A stretch of 58,939 nt of DNA from Hyphomicrobiales bacterium (lineage in GTDB: Bacteria > Pseudomonadota > Alphaproteobacteria > Rhizobiales > Rhizobiaceae): the NCBI GenBank assembly GCA_900472925.1, contig UCJU01000032.1, positions 77,184 to 136,122 of the forward strand, read 5' to 3'. Made by a program: the position numbers and the translations under genes. Positions within the stretch are counted from its first letter, which is position 1, and each line of letters begins with the position of its first letter. Below the pieces are notes generated by a model, which saw only the letters and a list, made by a program, of their open reading frames with translations, was not told where the DNA came from and ran no database searches. Positions 24,719 to 34,211 of this stretch are shown here, one piece after another.

Positions 24719-26011
24719 ATGGCAAGAACACTCGGCCTTGATTTCGGCACGACCAATACGGTCATGGCGCTGTCCGACAGCAACAACACCAGCCACTCCA
24801 TGCGCTTTACCAGCAGCGCCGGAACCACCGATAGCATGCGAACCGCGCTGTCCTTCATGAAGAGCGGAACGTTCGGCGCCGCCGCCCTTCAGGTAGAGGC
24901 AGGTCACGCCGCCATTCGCCAGTTCATCGACAATCCCGGTGATTGCCGCTTTCTGCAATCGATCAAGACCTTTGCGGCCTCGTCCCTGTTTCAGGGTACG
25001 CTGGTCTATGCCAAGCGCCAGAGCTTTGAAGACCTGATGGAGGTTTTTCTGCGCAAGCTGAAGACCTATGCGGGCGAGGAATGGCCGGAAGATGTTTCCA
25101 CCGTCATCGCCGGTCGTCCGGTGCGCTTTGCTGGTGGTAATCCCGATGAGGCTCTGGCCATTGCGCGTTACAATGATGCGCTGACGCGGGCGGGTTTTCC
25201 CGAAATCCATTATGTCTACGAGCCGGTCGCTGCCGCCTATTACTTTGCGCAGAGCCTGAAGAAGGACGCCAATGTTCTGGTGGCAGATTTTGGCGGCGGC
25301 ACCACCGACTATTCGCTGATCCGGTTTGAGACCAGTGGCGGCAAGCTTTCGGCGACACCGATCGGCCATTCCGGCGTGGGCGTTGCCGGAGACCATTTCG
25401 ACTTCCGCATGATCGACAATCTTGTCTCACCGGAAATCGGCAAGGGCAGCAAGTTCAAGAGCTTCGACAAAATCCTGGATGTGCCGGGCGGCTATTACGT
25501 CAATTTCGGACGCTGGAACCAACTGTCGATCTTCAAGACGACAAAGGAGTTTTCCGACCTGAAATCGCTGGTTCGCTCGGCGCTCGAGCCGGAAAAGCTG
25601 GAAATGTTCATCGATCTTGTCGAACATGATGAGGGATACCCGCTCTATCAGGCAATTTCCGCCACCAAGATGGCGCTGTCTTCGAGCGAAGAAGCCGAAT
25701 TCAACTTTTCCCCACTGGGCAAGGCCGGTCGCAAGATCGTCAAACGCGCTGATTTCGACCAATGGATCAGCGATGATCTGGCCAAGATCGAAGGCGCACT
25801 GGACGAAGTGCTGGAAAAGACGCAGACGGCGCCGGACGATATCGATAAGGTGTTTCTCACCGGCGGCACGTCTTTCGTGCCCGCCGTGCGCCAGCTTTTC
25901 ACCCGCCGTTTCGATGCCGATAAAATCGAGAGCGGTGGCGAACTGCTCTCGATCGCCCACGGTCTGGCCATGATCGGTGAAAGCGGCGATATTCCGCGCT
26001 GGACAGCGTGA
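24719..26011 (+). CDS. Hsp70-like chaperone, YegD type
   Basis: 430 residues from ATG 24719 with AAGGAA upstream. It has the actin-like ATPase core only: TLGLDFGTTNTVMAL (phosphate 1), VADFGGGTTDYSLI (phosphate 2), HSGVGVAGDHFD and VFLTGGTSFVPAVRQLF (adenosine). The substrate-binding beta domain and lid of DnaK are missing, as in E. coli YegD (about 450 residues). An ATPase with chaperone-like but unproven function. The UDG-like gene follows 39 bases downstream and is probably co-transcribed. Confidence 0.9.
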   Translation: MARTLGLDFGTTNTVMALSDSNNTSHSMRFTSSAGTTDSMRTALSFMKSGTFGAAALQVEAGHAAIRQFIDNPGDCRFLQSIKTFAASSLFQGTLVYAKRQSFEDLMEVFLRKLKTYAGEEWPEDVSTVIAGRPVRFAGGNPDEALAIARYNDALTRAGFPEIHYVYEPVAAAYYFAQSLKKDANVLVADFGGGTTDYSLIRFETSGGKLSATPIGHSGVGVAGDHFDFRMIDNLVSPEIGKGSKFKSFDKILDVPGGYYVNFGRWNQLSIFKTTKEFSDLKSLVRSALEPEKLEMFIDLVEHDEGYPLYQAISATKMALSSSEEAEFNFSPLGKAGRKIVKRADFDQWISDDLAKIEGALDEVLEKTQTAPDDIDKVFLTGGTSFVPAVRQLFTRRFDADKIESGGELLSIAHGLAMIGESGDIPRWTA

Positions 26012-26050
26012 TTTACGGGGTTTCGTCCTGTCGGCACATAGGGTAATTCT

Positions 26051-26929
26051 ATGCCCATGATCTCGGCCCAAGACCTCTCCCCCGCAGAACTGGCGGCGCT
26101 TTTGCATTTTCATGCGGATGCGGGTGTGGACTGGTTGCTGGAAGACACGTCCATCGATCGCTTCGCGGAGTTTTCCGCAAGCCGGCAGAGCCGGTCGCCG
26201 CAAAGGGAAGCGCCGCCACAGCAGGTCGATGTGCCGCAAACCGCTGCTCCACGCGCAGTCAAATCGGCACCTCAAGCACGCACACCCGCCGGACCGCCCA
26301 TCCAGACAAACGTCGCCATGCCTGACGATCAGGCGATTGCGGCGGCACGCTTTGCCGCGGAAAGTGCCCGCTCGCTACCAGAACTCAAGACAGCGCTGGA
26401 AGGCTTCAACGGCTGCAATCTGAAAAACAGTGCGCGCAACACGATCTTCGCCGAGGGCGACCCCTCCTCCGGCATCATGGTCATCGGCCCCATGCCGGAT
26501 GCGGATGATGACCGCGAGGGCCAGCCCTTCCTCGGCAAAACCGGCCTGCTTCTGGACAGAATGCTGGCGGCCATCGGGCTTGATCGTGCCAATCTGTTGC
26601 TGACCAACGTCGTGCCATGGCGTCCGCCCGGGAACCGCTCGCCCTCCGGGCCGGAAATGGAAATTTGCCGTCCCTTTATCGAGCGTCAGGTGGCACTGGC
26701 GGAGCCAAAAGCACTGTTGCTTTTAGGCAACTTTACCGCCCGTTTTTTCTTTGGTGGCACCGGGACCATCCATACGCTGCGTGGACAGTGGCGTGATGTC
26801 GCATGTGGACACGGTATTGTGCCTGCAATCGCAACCCTGCACCCGCAGGAGCTTTTGAATGCACCGGCCAGTAAGCCATTGGCATGGCAGGATTTATTGG
26901 CTTTTCAGGCGCATATCCAAAAACTGTGA
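26051..26929 (+). CDS. Uracil-DNA glycosylase-like protein with altered active-site motif
   Basis: 292 residues. After a 90-residue Pro/Gln/Ala-rich N terminus comes a family 4/5-type UDG domain: GCNLKNSARNTIFAEGDP (one cysteine of the usual cluster), GQPFLGKTGLLLDRMLAAIGLDR, LLTNVVPWRPPGNRSPSGPEMEICRPFI, and HPQELL at the end. The usual first motif GEAPGAxED reads GPMPDADDD (146-154), losing the glutamate and glycine of the active site. Normal members remove uracil from DNA. This one may be inactive or altered; alternatively it is a conserved divergent paralogue. Confidence 0.8.
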   Translation: MPMISAQDLSPAELAALLHFHADAGVDWLLEDTSIDRFAEFSASRQSRSPQREAPPQQVDVPQTAAPRAVKSAPQARTPAGPPIQTNVAMPDDQAIAAARFAAESARSLPELKTALEGFNGCNLKNSARNTIFAEGDPSSGIMVIGPMPDADDDREGQPFLGKTGLLLDRMLAAIGLDRANLLLTNVVPWRPPGNRSPSGPEMEICRPFIERQVALAEPKALLLLGNFTARFFFGGTGTIHTLRGQWRDVACGHGIVPAIATLHPQELLNAPASKPLAWQDLLAFQAHIQKL

Positions 26930-27079
26930 ATGCTTCCTTTTTGATCAATATGAATCAATTATGAAAATAGCCATGCAAATGACGCATGACAGCGGGGCGT
27001 TTGCGTTTCTTGCCGAATCCGTGCTGCGCTGCAATAAGTCATCTCGTCTTGGGAGGAAACGGTTTAAGGAACCAAGGCA

Positions 27080-27268
27080 ATGACCACTCGCTTCCGTCCG
27101 GTTCACTCCGGCTTTGAAACACTCAGGCTCGCAGGCCTCGGCCCGCGCTCCACGAATGGCTACCACCGCTTTGGTGGAACCAACGAACAGTTGACTGCTC
27201 GCGCGTCTGCCCAGCAGGTTCGCACGACCCGTCCTTCAGCCGTCTTCGCGGATTTTCGCGAGCGCTGA
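27080..27268 (+). CDS. Small basic hypothetical protein
   Basis: 62 residues, starting MTTRFRPVHSGFETLR, with CCAAGGCA directly ahead of the ATG. Rich in Arg, Thr and Gly, no membrane segment or known motif. Codon third positions look like those of neighbouring genes. A strong terminator 53 bases downstream on the same strand supports a transcript here. I do not recognise it; a non-coding RNA is an alternative reading. Confidence 0.45.
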   Translation: MTTRFRPVHSGFETLRLAGLGPRSTNGYHRFGGTNEQLTARASAQQVRTTRPSAVFADFRER

Positions 27269-27320
27269 TGAAACGAGGCTTCGGCCTTCGTGACGAAATA
27301 TGTTTATTTCGACGCTTTGC

Positions 27321-27349
27321 AGCGCCTTTCCGATGGAGAGGCGCTTTTG
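27321..27349 (+). terminator. Rho-independent terminator
   Basis: AGCGCCTTTCC (27321-27331) pairs with GGAGAGGCGCT (27335-27345) with one wobble and a three-base loop GAT, followed by TTTTG. It ends whatever is transcribed from 26.9-27.3 kb. The rest of 27350-27517 holds nothing I can support. Confidence 0.75.
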
Positions 27350-27517
27350 CGTTCACGCCGCACGCGCGCAAATCGTGGCATAAAATTCTTGGCCACACCG
27401 CCTGTTATAAGAATTCAGCGGATCCCGCGTCTTTTCCAGACGGTTTGCATCAGCGCTTCTGTCGGTGCTTGCGCGCAACCCGCAGCAAGGTCGACAACGC
27501 CTGATCTTGGCTCCCTC

Positions 27518-28360
27518 TCAGCCTAAATCCAAAGCCTCGGCAAAGGCATCATTGACATATTTGAACTTGATGGCCTGCCATCTGCAGTATTCGTCCAGAA
27601 AATCCCGTGAAAACCACATGCCACTGCGCAGGCTATCGTCGTGCCAACCCATCGTGCCCTGCTCGGCCGCCTTGTTGAGCAGACGTTGCAGATGGGTGCG
27701 CGACATCATGAATTCGGCGGACATGGCGCGCGCATCGACAAAGCCAATGTCGATACGGTCGCATTGACGGTCGCCATCCTCGATGCGGCTGATGAAGTCA
27801 TCCATCACCAGCGCTCCGGCTTCCGTCCACAGGAACAGACCGACGCGCTCCGGTGGCTCCACCCAACTCCTGTCTTGCAGGCACTTGCGCGCTGCACGTG
27901 GCTGGGCCAGAGCCAGAAGCTCGGGACGCGCCATCATCTGCGCCGCCCGCGTTGCACCGTCGAGACCATCCAGTGCGTTGAGGTTGGCCACATACCACAT
28001 GAAAATCGACTGCTCGCTGACAGCGGTTGCCCGGTATCGTCTGGGGCGCACGGAAACAGGCGGCACTTTTTCGATGTAACGGTAGATTTCGAGCTGATCG
28101 AGATAGTTCTGAACCGTATTACGGCTGGCCACACCGTTTTGCGTCACCAGATCGCGCACCTGCGCAACGGTGAAGCCGGAAGTCCCGGATTCAAGGTTAA
28201 GAGCCATCCCGGCCTGCGTCATAAGCCATTTCTGGTGCGCAGACAGCAATCGCGCAATGCGGGGATTGTCGTGATAGGCAGCACGCAGCGTCCGTGCAAG
28301 CGCTCTTATCGCCGCCAGCAAATGCGGGTGCGCAACAAGTTCGTCATATGAATGTATCAT
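27518..28360 (-). CDS. Winged-helix-like hypothetical protein
   Basis: 280 residues from ATG 28360 (AGG seven bases upstream; ATG 28366 also possible). The region TSGFTVAQVRDLVTQNGVASRNTVQNYLDQLEIYRYIEKVP looks like a winged helix-turn-helix, followed by RPRRYRATAVSEQSIFMWYVANL. A second region near the C terminus, AMSAEFMMSRTHLQRLLNKAAEQGTMGWHDD, again resembles a helix-turn-helix. No ligand domain or membrane segment is visible. It is probably a transcription regulator, but the family is not one I can name. It stands alone, between the terminator at 27321 and the EamA gene. Confidence 0.6.
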   Translation of the reverse strand: MIHSYDELVAHPHLLAAIRALARTLRAAYHDNPRIARLLSAHQKWLMTQAGMALNLESGTSGFTVAQVRDLVTQNGVASRNTVQNYLDQLEIYRYIEKVPPVSVRPRRYRATAVSEQSIFMWYVANLNALDGLDGATRAAQMMARPELLALAQPRAARKCLQDRSWVEPPERVGLFLWTEAGALVMDDFISRIEDGDRQCDRIDIGFVDARAMSAEFMMSRTHLQRLLNKAAEQGTMGWHDDSLRSGMWFSRDFLDEYCRWQAIKFKYVNDAFAEALDLG

Positions 28361-28636
28361 GACCATACCTGCGATAATAACGACGTTAAATTCGCAGATC
28401 GGCGACTGGTTGCCACCACATGATGTTCCCGTTGCGTGCAACATCTATCCATGACAGACAAATTCGCGCAATCGAGCCTAACGCGTTTTACCCCAAACAC
28501 GATGTGCCACCCAAATTTTACCCCTACCCGAATTGTTGAATAACACGTTGGGGGAAAAATTGAATAAAACTTTGATCAAAAAAAGCTTTTCTCCACCGCC
28601 GTCGGAGGCGCCGGCATTTTAAGGCGGAGGCCGGGT

Positions 28637-29575
28637 TCAGCCCTGCGGCGTGGACGCTTTTCTCGCCGCTTTGCGGGCCAGCCCCAGCTGATGTTCCCGG
28701 AAAATAATGAATATTCCGGCGGACACTACAATTGCGGTGCCGACCAACATCGTCACGGTCGGGATGTCGCCAAAAAGAACGTAGGAAATCGCGATGCCAA
28801 ACAGGATCGAGCTGTATTCGAACGGCGCGATCGTGGAAACTTCCGCATGGCGATAGCTTTCCGTCAACAGAATCTGCGCGATGCCACCGGCCACACCGCA
28901 GGTCATGAGCAGCATCGTCTGCTGCATGTTCAGCCATTCCCAATCGAACGGCAGGCTGAGCGCGGAAAGCAGGCTGCCTGTCAACGAGAAATAGAGAACG
29001 ATGGTGGCCGTTTTTTCTGTGACGACAAGCTGGCGAACCTGCACCATGGCAAGACCTCCCAGGACCGCGCCAAGCAGAACCGAAAGAGCACCGATCCCCT
29101 CACCCGCCGCAAAACCGCCCTCTTGTAACAGCGTGAGCTTCGGCCAAAGGATAATGATAACGCCGGTCATGCCGACAATGACCGCAGACCATCGATAGAT
29201 GCGAACCGTCTCTTTCAACATCACCGCGGCAAACACCACCGCCATCAGTGGAGAGGCATAACCGATCGCGATGAATTCTGGCAGCGGCAACAAGGTCAGA
29301 CCATAGAAACCGCAGATCATCGAGACGATCCCGAGAAAACCGCGCTTGAAATGGCCCGTCAGGTTTTTGGTGTAGAATGCACTGGAGAGACTGCGCAACC
29401 ACGCGAGATAAATGACAATCGGCACGATGGCAAAGGTGGAGCGAAAAAAGCTGATCTGACCTGCTGGCACATCTGGCCCGGCCGATTTGATGCAGGTCTG
29501 CATGACCAGAAAAAATGCAACGGATATCAGTTTGAAGCTTATGCCCCGGATGGGGTTGTAGGCGGCGGAACTCAT
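28637..29575 (-). CDS. EamA/DMT family transporter
   Basis: 312 residues from ATG 29575; ATG 29587 and 29617 are also in frame, and none has an ideally spaced ribosome binding site. About ten hydrophobic helices in two repeated EamA halves; typical segments are ISFFRSTFAIVPIVIYL, YASPLMAVVFAAVMLKE in the first half and STIAPFEYSSILFGIAISYVLFGDIPT in the second. Ends in a basic cytoplasmic tail (RKAARKAS). DMT family exporters move amino acids, nucleobases or S-adenosylmethionine; the substrate is unknown. Confidence 0.85.
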   Translation of the reverse strand: MSSAAYNPIRGISFKLISVAFFLVMQTCIKSAGPDVPAGQISFFRSTFAIVPIVIYLAWLRSLSSAFYTKNLTGHFKRGFLGIVSMICGFYGLTLLPLPEFIAIGYASPLMAVVFAAVMLKETVRIYRWSAVIVGMTGVIIILWPKLTLLQEGGFAAGEGIGALSVLLGAVLGGLAMVQVRQLVVTEKTATIVLYFSLTGSLLSALSLPFDWEWLNMQQTMLLMTCGVAGGIAQILLTESYRHAEVSTIAPFEYSSILFGIAISYVLFGDIPTVTMLVGTAIVVSAGIFIIFREHQLGLARKAARKASTPQG

Positions 29576-29617
29576 GAGAACTTGCATTCCTAGGTTCACG
29601 GCGTGAACCGGTTGCAT

Positions 29618-29979
29618 TTCACAGACGGCGGCATCAGCCAGCCTGCATGTTTGAGGCTGAATAACAGATTATCTTCGTGATTCGATCACAAACTCAGCAC
29701 TCCTGTCTCGACGTCGATATTTTTGCTCGATGCTGTGCGTAAATGCCACGCTTTAAGCTGGACACTTCAAAATCTAGAAAAACTGCCACAAACAAATGCA
29801 TATGCCTTATTCGTAAGCAGCAAGATTTAAACTGCATGACAACTTGTCGTAACTCCAAAGAAATAAAATATTAATCACGATATATTCTAATTTTATCACC
29901 TCAAAATCCAGTTTTGCGATCCAGAAGGCGGCAAGAACTGGACCTTACATTCTTCTCTATTCAGAATTGACGGTCGCTC
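29618..29979. other. AT-rich intergenic region without a gene
   Basis: 362 bases, clearly more AT-rich than the surroundings (for example around 29845-29900), between divergent EamA and MCP-tip genes. Several -10-like hexamers (TATTAAT, TATATT) suggest promoters for the chemotaxis-like gene, but I could not settle on a -35/-10 pair. No ORF or hairpin of note. Confidence 0.5.
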
Positions 29980-31092
29980 ATGAATCCGGTTTCCAAGGTC
30001 GCTGATAAAAATACCGCTCCGTCGGCAACACCGCGCAGTATGCGGATTGTCACGGACGGCATGTCCACCGATCTCAAGCAGTTCAGCGCCGACAATAGTC
30101 ATATCGTCAAACAGATCAGACTGTTGGCGATCAACGCCTTGATCGAGGCGGCGCGCGCTGGTGAAGCAGGCAAGGGCTTTTCTGTCGTCGCCAATGAAGT
30201 CCAGCGCCTTGCGCAGATCGCTTCGGATATTTCCTCCACGTTTCAGCACAACGTTCTCAGCCGTATCGGCCTCAGCCGCGACATGGCGGAAGCGCTCGTC
30301 GAGGAAATGGAGGGGGTTCGCCTGACGGACACGGCCCAAACGCTGGTCCAGCTCATCGTTCGCAACCTGTTTGAACGCACGGCCGACGTTCGCTGGTGGG
30401 CGACGGATACGTCACTCTGGCAGGCGCTACAAAGTCGCGAAAAGGCAGACGAAGCATTCGCTGCAGAACGCCTTGGGGCCATCAACCGCTTTTACACCGT
30501 CTATATCGATTTGGTGATGACAGACCTGCGCGGCACCGTCGTCGCATCCGCCAACCCCCGCTACCAGCGCAATCTGCAAGGCAAAAATCTGACAGTGGAG
30601 CCCTGGTTCATAGCGGCATCACAATGCCGTAGCGGTGACGAATATATTGTCGATCAAGTCAAAAGCAGTCCACTACACGATGATCGGGATGTGCTGGTCT
30701 ACGCCACCGGCATCCGCGAAGGCGGCAAGAACGATGGCGCGTTGCTGGGGACATTGGGCGTCTACTTCGACTGGCAGGACCAGGGCCGCGCCATTGTCGA
30801 GAAAGAGGCGAACCTGCCGCCGCAGGTCGCGGACCGGACCGTGGTCATGCTTCTGGATGGCGACATGCGGGTCATCGCCAGCAGCAAGCCGTCCCTACGG
30901 TTCACGCGCTTCAACCTCCAGAACCATACCGGAGCGATGCGCGGCAGTTATTACGATTCCAATGGTGCAATCGTCGCCTTTGCCAAAACCATCGGTTACG
31001 AGGACTATAACGGTTTGGGATGGTACGGCGTGGTCGTTCAGCAAACGGAAAACGAAGACGTCATTCGCGCCAGTCTCGGCCTGAAGACCTGA
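29980..31092 (+). CDS. Soluble protein with MCP signalling tip and Cache-like domain
   Basis: 370 residues, no signal peptide and no transmembrane helix. Residues about 45-85 ([34 protein letters not shown]) are the hairpin tip of methyl-accepting chemotaxis proteins, the part that binds CheA/CheW. The long methylation helices of the MCP rod are missing. Residues about 110-300 resemble a double-Cache/PDC sensor ([54 protein letters not shown]). Cache domains are normally extracytoplasmic, so the order tip-then-Cache in a soluble protein is unusual. It may modulate a chemosensory array. Function is inference. Confidence 0.75.
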   Translation: MNPVSKVADKNTAPSATPRSMRIVTDGMSTDLKQFSADNSHIVKQIRLLAINALIEAARAGEAGKGFSVVANEVQRLAQIASDISSTFQHNVLSRIGLSRDMAEALVEEMEGVRLTDTAQTLVQLIVRNLFERTADVRWWATDTSLWQALQSREKADEAFAAERLGAINRFYTVYIDLVMTDLRGTVVASANPRYQRNLQGKNLTVEPWFIAASQCRSGDEYIVDQVKSSPLHDDRDVLVYATGIREGGKNDGALLGTLGVYFDWQDQGRAIVEKEANLPPQVADRTVVMLLDGDMRVIASSKPSLRFTRFNLQNHTGAMRGSYYDSNGAIVAFAKTIGYEDYNGLGWYGVVVQQTENEDVIRASLGLKT

Positions 31093-31378
31093 CATTCAAT
31101 CAAGTCGCGTAACAGATTTGCTAACCAATCTAACGTTTTACTGTAATATAATTTCGCGGTGTCGATAACTTTAGTAATCGTTCAACATTTAATGAAATGA
31201 TGTGTTCATGCGAGACACGTTCATTGATTTCCTATCAACTCACCGTCTGGCAGGACTACCCACAGGACAGAATGTCTTGTGAAACTCACATGAACGTGAA
31301 CCCAATTCAATTTTAGCTTCAGGTGGCATGTGGCATGAAACCTGAGATGTGGCAGACAAGGTTCATTCAGGAATAGTC

Positions 31379-34027
31379 ATGCGAACAGACACGGGCAAGA
31401 TCGTTCACCTGGCGGATTATCGCCCTACCGATTTCGTTCTCGAACGAGTTGACCTCACCTTCGAACTCGATCCTCAAAACACCAAGGTCGAAGCACGACT
31501 GATTTTCCATCGGCGTGAAGGCGTCGACAAGTCGGCTCCCTTGATACTTGATGGCGACGAGTTGACGCTTTCAGGGCTGTTGCTGGATCAGATCGACGTT
31601 CCCGCAGCGCAGTACGATGTGGCGCCGGACAGCCTCACCATTCGTGACCTGCCCGAGGAAACACCGTTCGAAGTCTGCGTGACGAATTACATCAACCCGG
31701 AAACCAACACGCAGTTGATGGGTCTTTACCGCACCAATGGTGTCTATTGCACCCAGTGCGAGGCCGAAGGCTTCCGCCGCATCACCTATTTCCCCGACAG
31801 ACCTGACGTTCTGGCGCCCTACACCATCACCATCGTCGCGGCCAAGGAAGGCAATACCTTCCTGCTGTCCAACGGCAACTTCCTCGGTGGCGGCAATTAT
31901 GACGAGGGCCGTCATTTCGCAGCATGGTTCGATCCGCATCCGAAGCCAAGCTATCTCTTTGCGCTGGTGGCCGGTGATTTGGGTCTCATCGAAGATACTT
32001 TCACCACCATGTCCGGTCGTGATGTCGCGTTGAAGATTTACGTCGAGCACGGCAAGGAGCCGCGCGCGGCCTACGCCATGGATGCCCTGAAACGCTCTAT
32101 GAAGTGGGATGAAGAGCGCTTCGGCCGCGAATACGATCTGGATATTTTCATGATCGTCGCCGTGTCCGATTTCAACATGGGCGCCATGGAAAACAAGGGC
32201 CTCAACGTCTTCAACGACAAATACGTTCTGGCAGACCCCGAGACGGCAACCGATGCCGATTACGCCAATATCGAACGCATCATCGCGCATGAATATTTCC
32301 ACAACTGGACTGGCAACCGCATCACCTGCCGCGACTGGTTTCAGCTGTGCCTGAAGGAAGGCCTCACGGTCTATCGCGATCAGGAATTTTCGTCCGATAT
32401 GCGCTCACGCGCCGTCAAGCGCATTGCCGATGTGCGTCATTTGAAATCGGAACAGTTCCCGGAAGATGGCGGCCCGTTGGCGCACCCGCCACGCCCGGAT
32501 AAATACCGGGAAATCAACAACTTCTATACGACAACCGTCTATGAGAAGGGCGCCGAGATCACCGGCATGATCGCCACCATTCTCGGTGAAGACGACTTCC
32601 GCAAGGGCATGGACCTCTATTTCGAGCGCCATGACGGAGACGCCGCCACGGTCGAAGATTTCGTCAAGTGCTTCGAAGAGGCAAGCGGTCGTGATCTTAG
32701 CCAGTTCTTCCGCTGGTACATTCAGGCGGGCACACCGCTGGTCAGCGCGTCGACCAGCTACGATGCTGCCTCCTCTACGTTCACTCTGTCGCTTGAGCAG
32801 ACCGTTCCGGCGACACCGGGCCAGAGCAGCAAGCAGCCCCTGTATATCCCGCTGTCCACCGCGCTCATCCTCGATAACGGCCAGATTGCCGAACCTTCGA
32901 ACGTGGAAGGCGGCGAGTACAGGGACGGCGTTCTGCATCTGACAGAGCGCAGCCAGACTTTTACGTTCCGCGGAATTTCGTCGCGTCCCGTGCTGTCGCT
33001 CAATCGCAGCTTTTCGGCACCGATCAATCTGCATCTCGAGCAATCCGCCGACGACATGGTGCAGATCGCGCGTCATGATACGGATATGTTCTCTCGCTGG
33101 CAGGCGCTGACAACATTGGCCATGCCGAACCTCGTGAACGCGACGAATGCCGTCCGCAACGGGACCGCCGTAGAGTTCGACCAGGCCTTCATCGCGACAC
33201 TCATCGAAGTCATCGGTGACGACGCTCTGGAGCCAGCTTTCCGCGCTCAGGTTCTCGCTCTGCCCAGCGAGTCCGATATCGCCCGCGAAATCGGTAGCGG
33301 TAACGACCCGGACGCCATCCACCAGGCGCGTAACGCTGCCATGGCTGCCATCGCCAAGGCAGGCGTGGAGACGTTGACGTCGTTATTCAATGCGTTGGAA
33401 GACAAGGGACCTTACTCACCGGATGCGACAAGTGCCGGTCGACGCTCCCTGCGCAACATCGCCATGAGCTATCTTTCCTTTGCGGAAGAAACGCCAAAGC
33501 GCGCTGCGGATGCCTTCGCGGCTGCAACCAACATGACAGACCTCGCTCACGCTCTCAGCATCTTGACGCAACGCTTTCCGGACTCGTCGGAGGCCTCGCA
33601 GGCGCTGGCGACATTCGAAGCGCGTTTTGCAGATAATGCGTTGGTGCTGGACAAGTGGCTGTCCATTCAGGCTGCCATTCCCGGCGACGGCGCGCTTGGC
33701 CGTATTAAGTCGCTCACCGGCTCGAAGCATTTCGTTGGCACCAATCCGAACCGTGTTCGCTCGCTGATCGGCACCTTCGCTTTTGGAAATCCAACGGGCT
33801 TCAACCGTGCTGACGGCGAAGCCTATCGCTTCCTTGCCGAGCAGATCGTCACGATCGACAAGCGCAACCCGCAACTTGCGGCGCGCATCCTGACATCCAT
33901 GCGCTCCTGGCGCGCTCTGGAGCCTGTCAGAGCCGATCACGCCCGCGCGGCATTGACGACGATCGAACGCTCGCCTGCCCTCTCGACCGACGTTCGCGAC
34001 ATCGTCGAACGCGTGCTAAAGGCTTGA
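31379..34027 (+). CDS. pepN: Aminopeptidase N
   Basis: 882 residues from ATG 31379 with AGGAAT six bases upstream; the earlier in-frame start at 31349 has no such site. Family M1 zinc metallopeptidase: GAMEN exopeptidase motif (268-272), HEYFHNW zinc motif (304-310) with the third ligand in KEGLTVYRDQEF, and the alphaproteobacterial/E. coli-type C-terminal helical domain. It removes N-terminal amino acids from peptides in the cytoplasm. The 286 bases before it hold an inverted pair TCAGGT/ACCTGA (31319-31345) in the likely leader, of unknown meaning. Confidence 0.95.
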   Translation: MRTDTGKIVHLADYRPTDFVLERVDLTFELDPQNTKVEARLIFHRREGVDKSAPLILDGDELTLSGLLLDQIDVPAAQYDVAPDSLTIRDLPEETPFEVCVTNYINPETNTQLMGLYRTNGVYCTQCEAEGFRRITYFPDRPDVLAPYTITIVAAKEGNTFLLSNGNFLGGGNYDEGRHFAAWFDPHPKPSYLFALVAGDLGLIEDTFTTMSGRDVALKIYVEHGKEPRAAYAMDALKRSMKWDEERFGREYDLDIFMIVAVSDFNMGAMENKGLNVFNDKYVLADPETATDADYANIERIIAHEYFHNWTGNRITCRDWFQLCLKEGLTVYRDQEFSSDMRSRAVKRIADVRHLKSEQFPEDGGPLAHPPRPDKYREINNFYTTTVYEKGAEITGMIATILGEDDFRKGMDLYFERHDGDAATVEDFVKCFEEASGRDLSQFFRWYIQAGTPLVSASTSYDAASSTFTLSLEQTVPATPGQSSKQPLYIPLSTALILDNGQIAEPSNVEGGEYRDGVLHLTERSQTFTFRGISSRPVLSLNRSFSAPINLHLEQSADDMVQIARHDTDMFSRWQALTTLAMPNLVNATNAVRNGTAVEFDQAFIATLIEVIGDDALEPAFRAQVLALPSESDIAREIGSGNDPDAIHQARNAAMAAIAKAGVETLTSLFNALEDKGPYSPDATSAGRRSLRNIAMSYLSFAEETPKRAADAFAAATNMTDLAHALSILTQRFPDSSEASQALATFEARFADNALVLDKWLSIQAAIPGDGALGRIKSLTGSKHFVGTNPNRVRSLIGTFAFGNPTGFNRADGEAYRFLAEQIVTIDKRNPQLAARILTSMRSWRALEPVRADHARAALTTIERSPALSTDVRDIVERVLKA

Positions 34028-34037
34028 CGTTACGTGA

Positions 34038-34067
34038 GTTTGGCGACTTTCAACCCAGTCGCCAAAC
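34038..34067 (+). terminator. Terminator-like hairpin after pepN
   Basis: GTTTGGCGACT (34038-34048) pairs perfectly with AGTCGCCAAAC (34057-34067) around an eight-base loop, ten bases after the pepN stop. It lacks a T tract. It separates pepN from the kinase gene. Confidence 0.55.
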
Positions 34068-34211
34068 ATGTCCCAAAAAAATACGGAGTCGGTTCAAAGG
34101 GTTAAAATTCTTTTAACCATAAGCTCTGGACAAGCCGAATCAGCTTTGATTCACTGGTGTCAGATTCGAGCGTCTGCTTCGAATTAACCGAGGGACAATC
34201 AAGGCGGGACA

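Noticed and set aside
26945..27398. Minus-strand frames opposite the small ORF at 27080
   Set aside because: No ribosome binding site and no recognisable sequence; the terminator in this region points to plus-strand transcription.
28561..28620. TTTGATCAAA palindrome and A/T runs after the EamA gene, considered as a terminator or operator
   Set aside because: The stem is too AT-rich and the T tract is not placed correctly for the minus-strand gene; no evidence for regulator binding.
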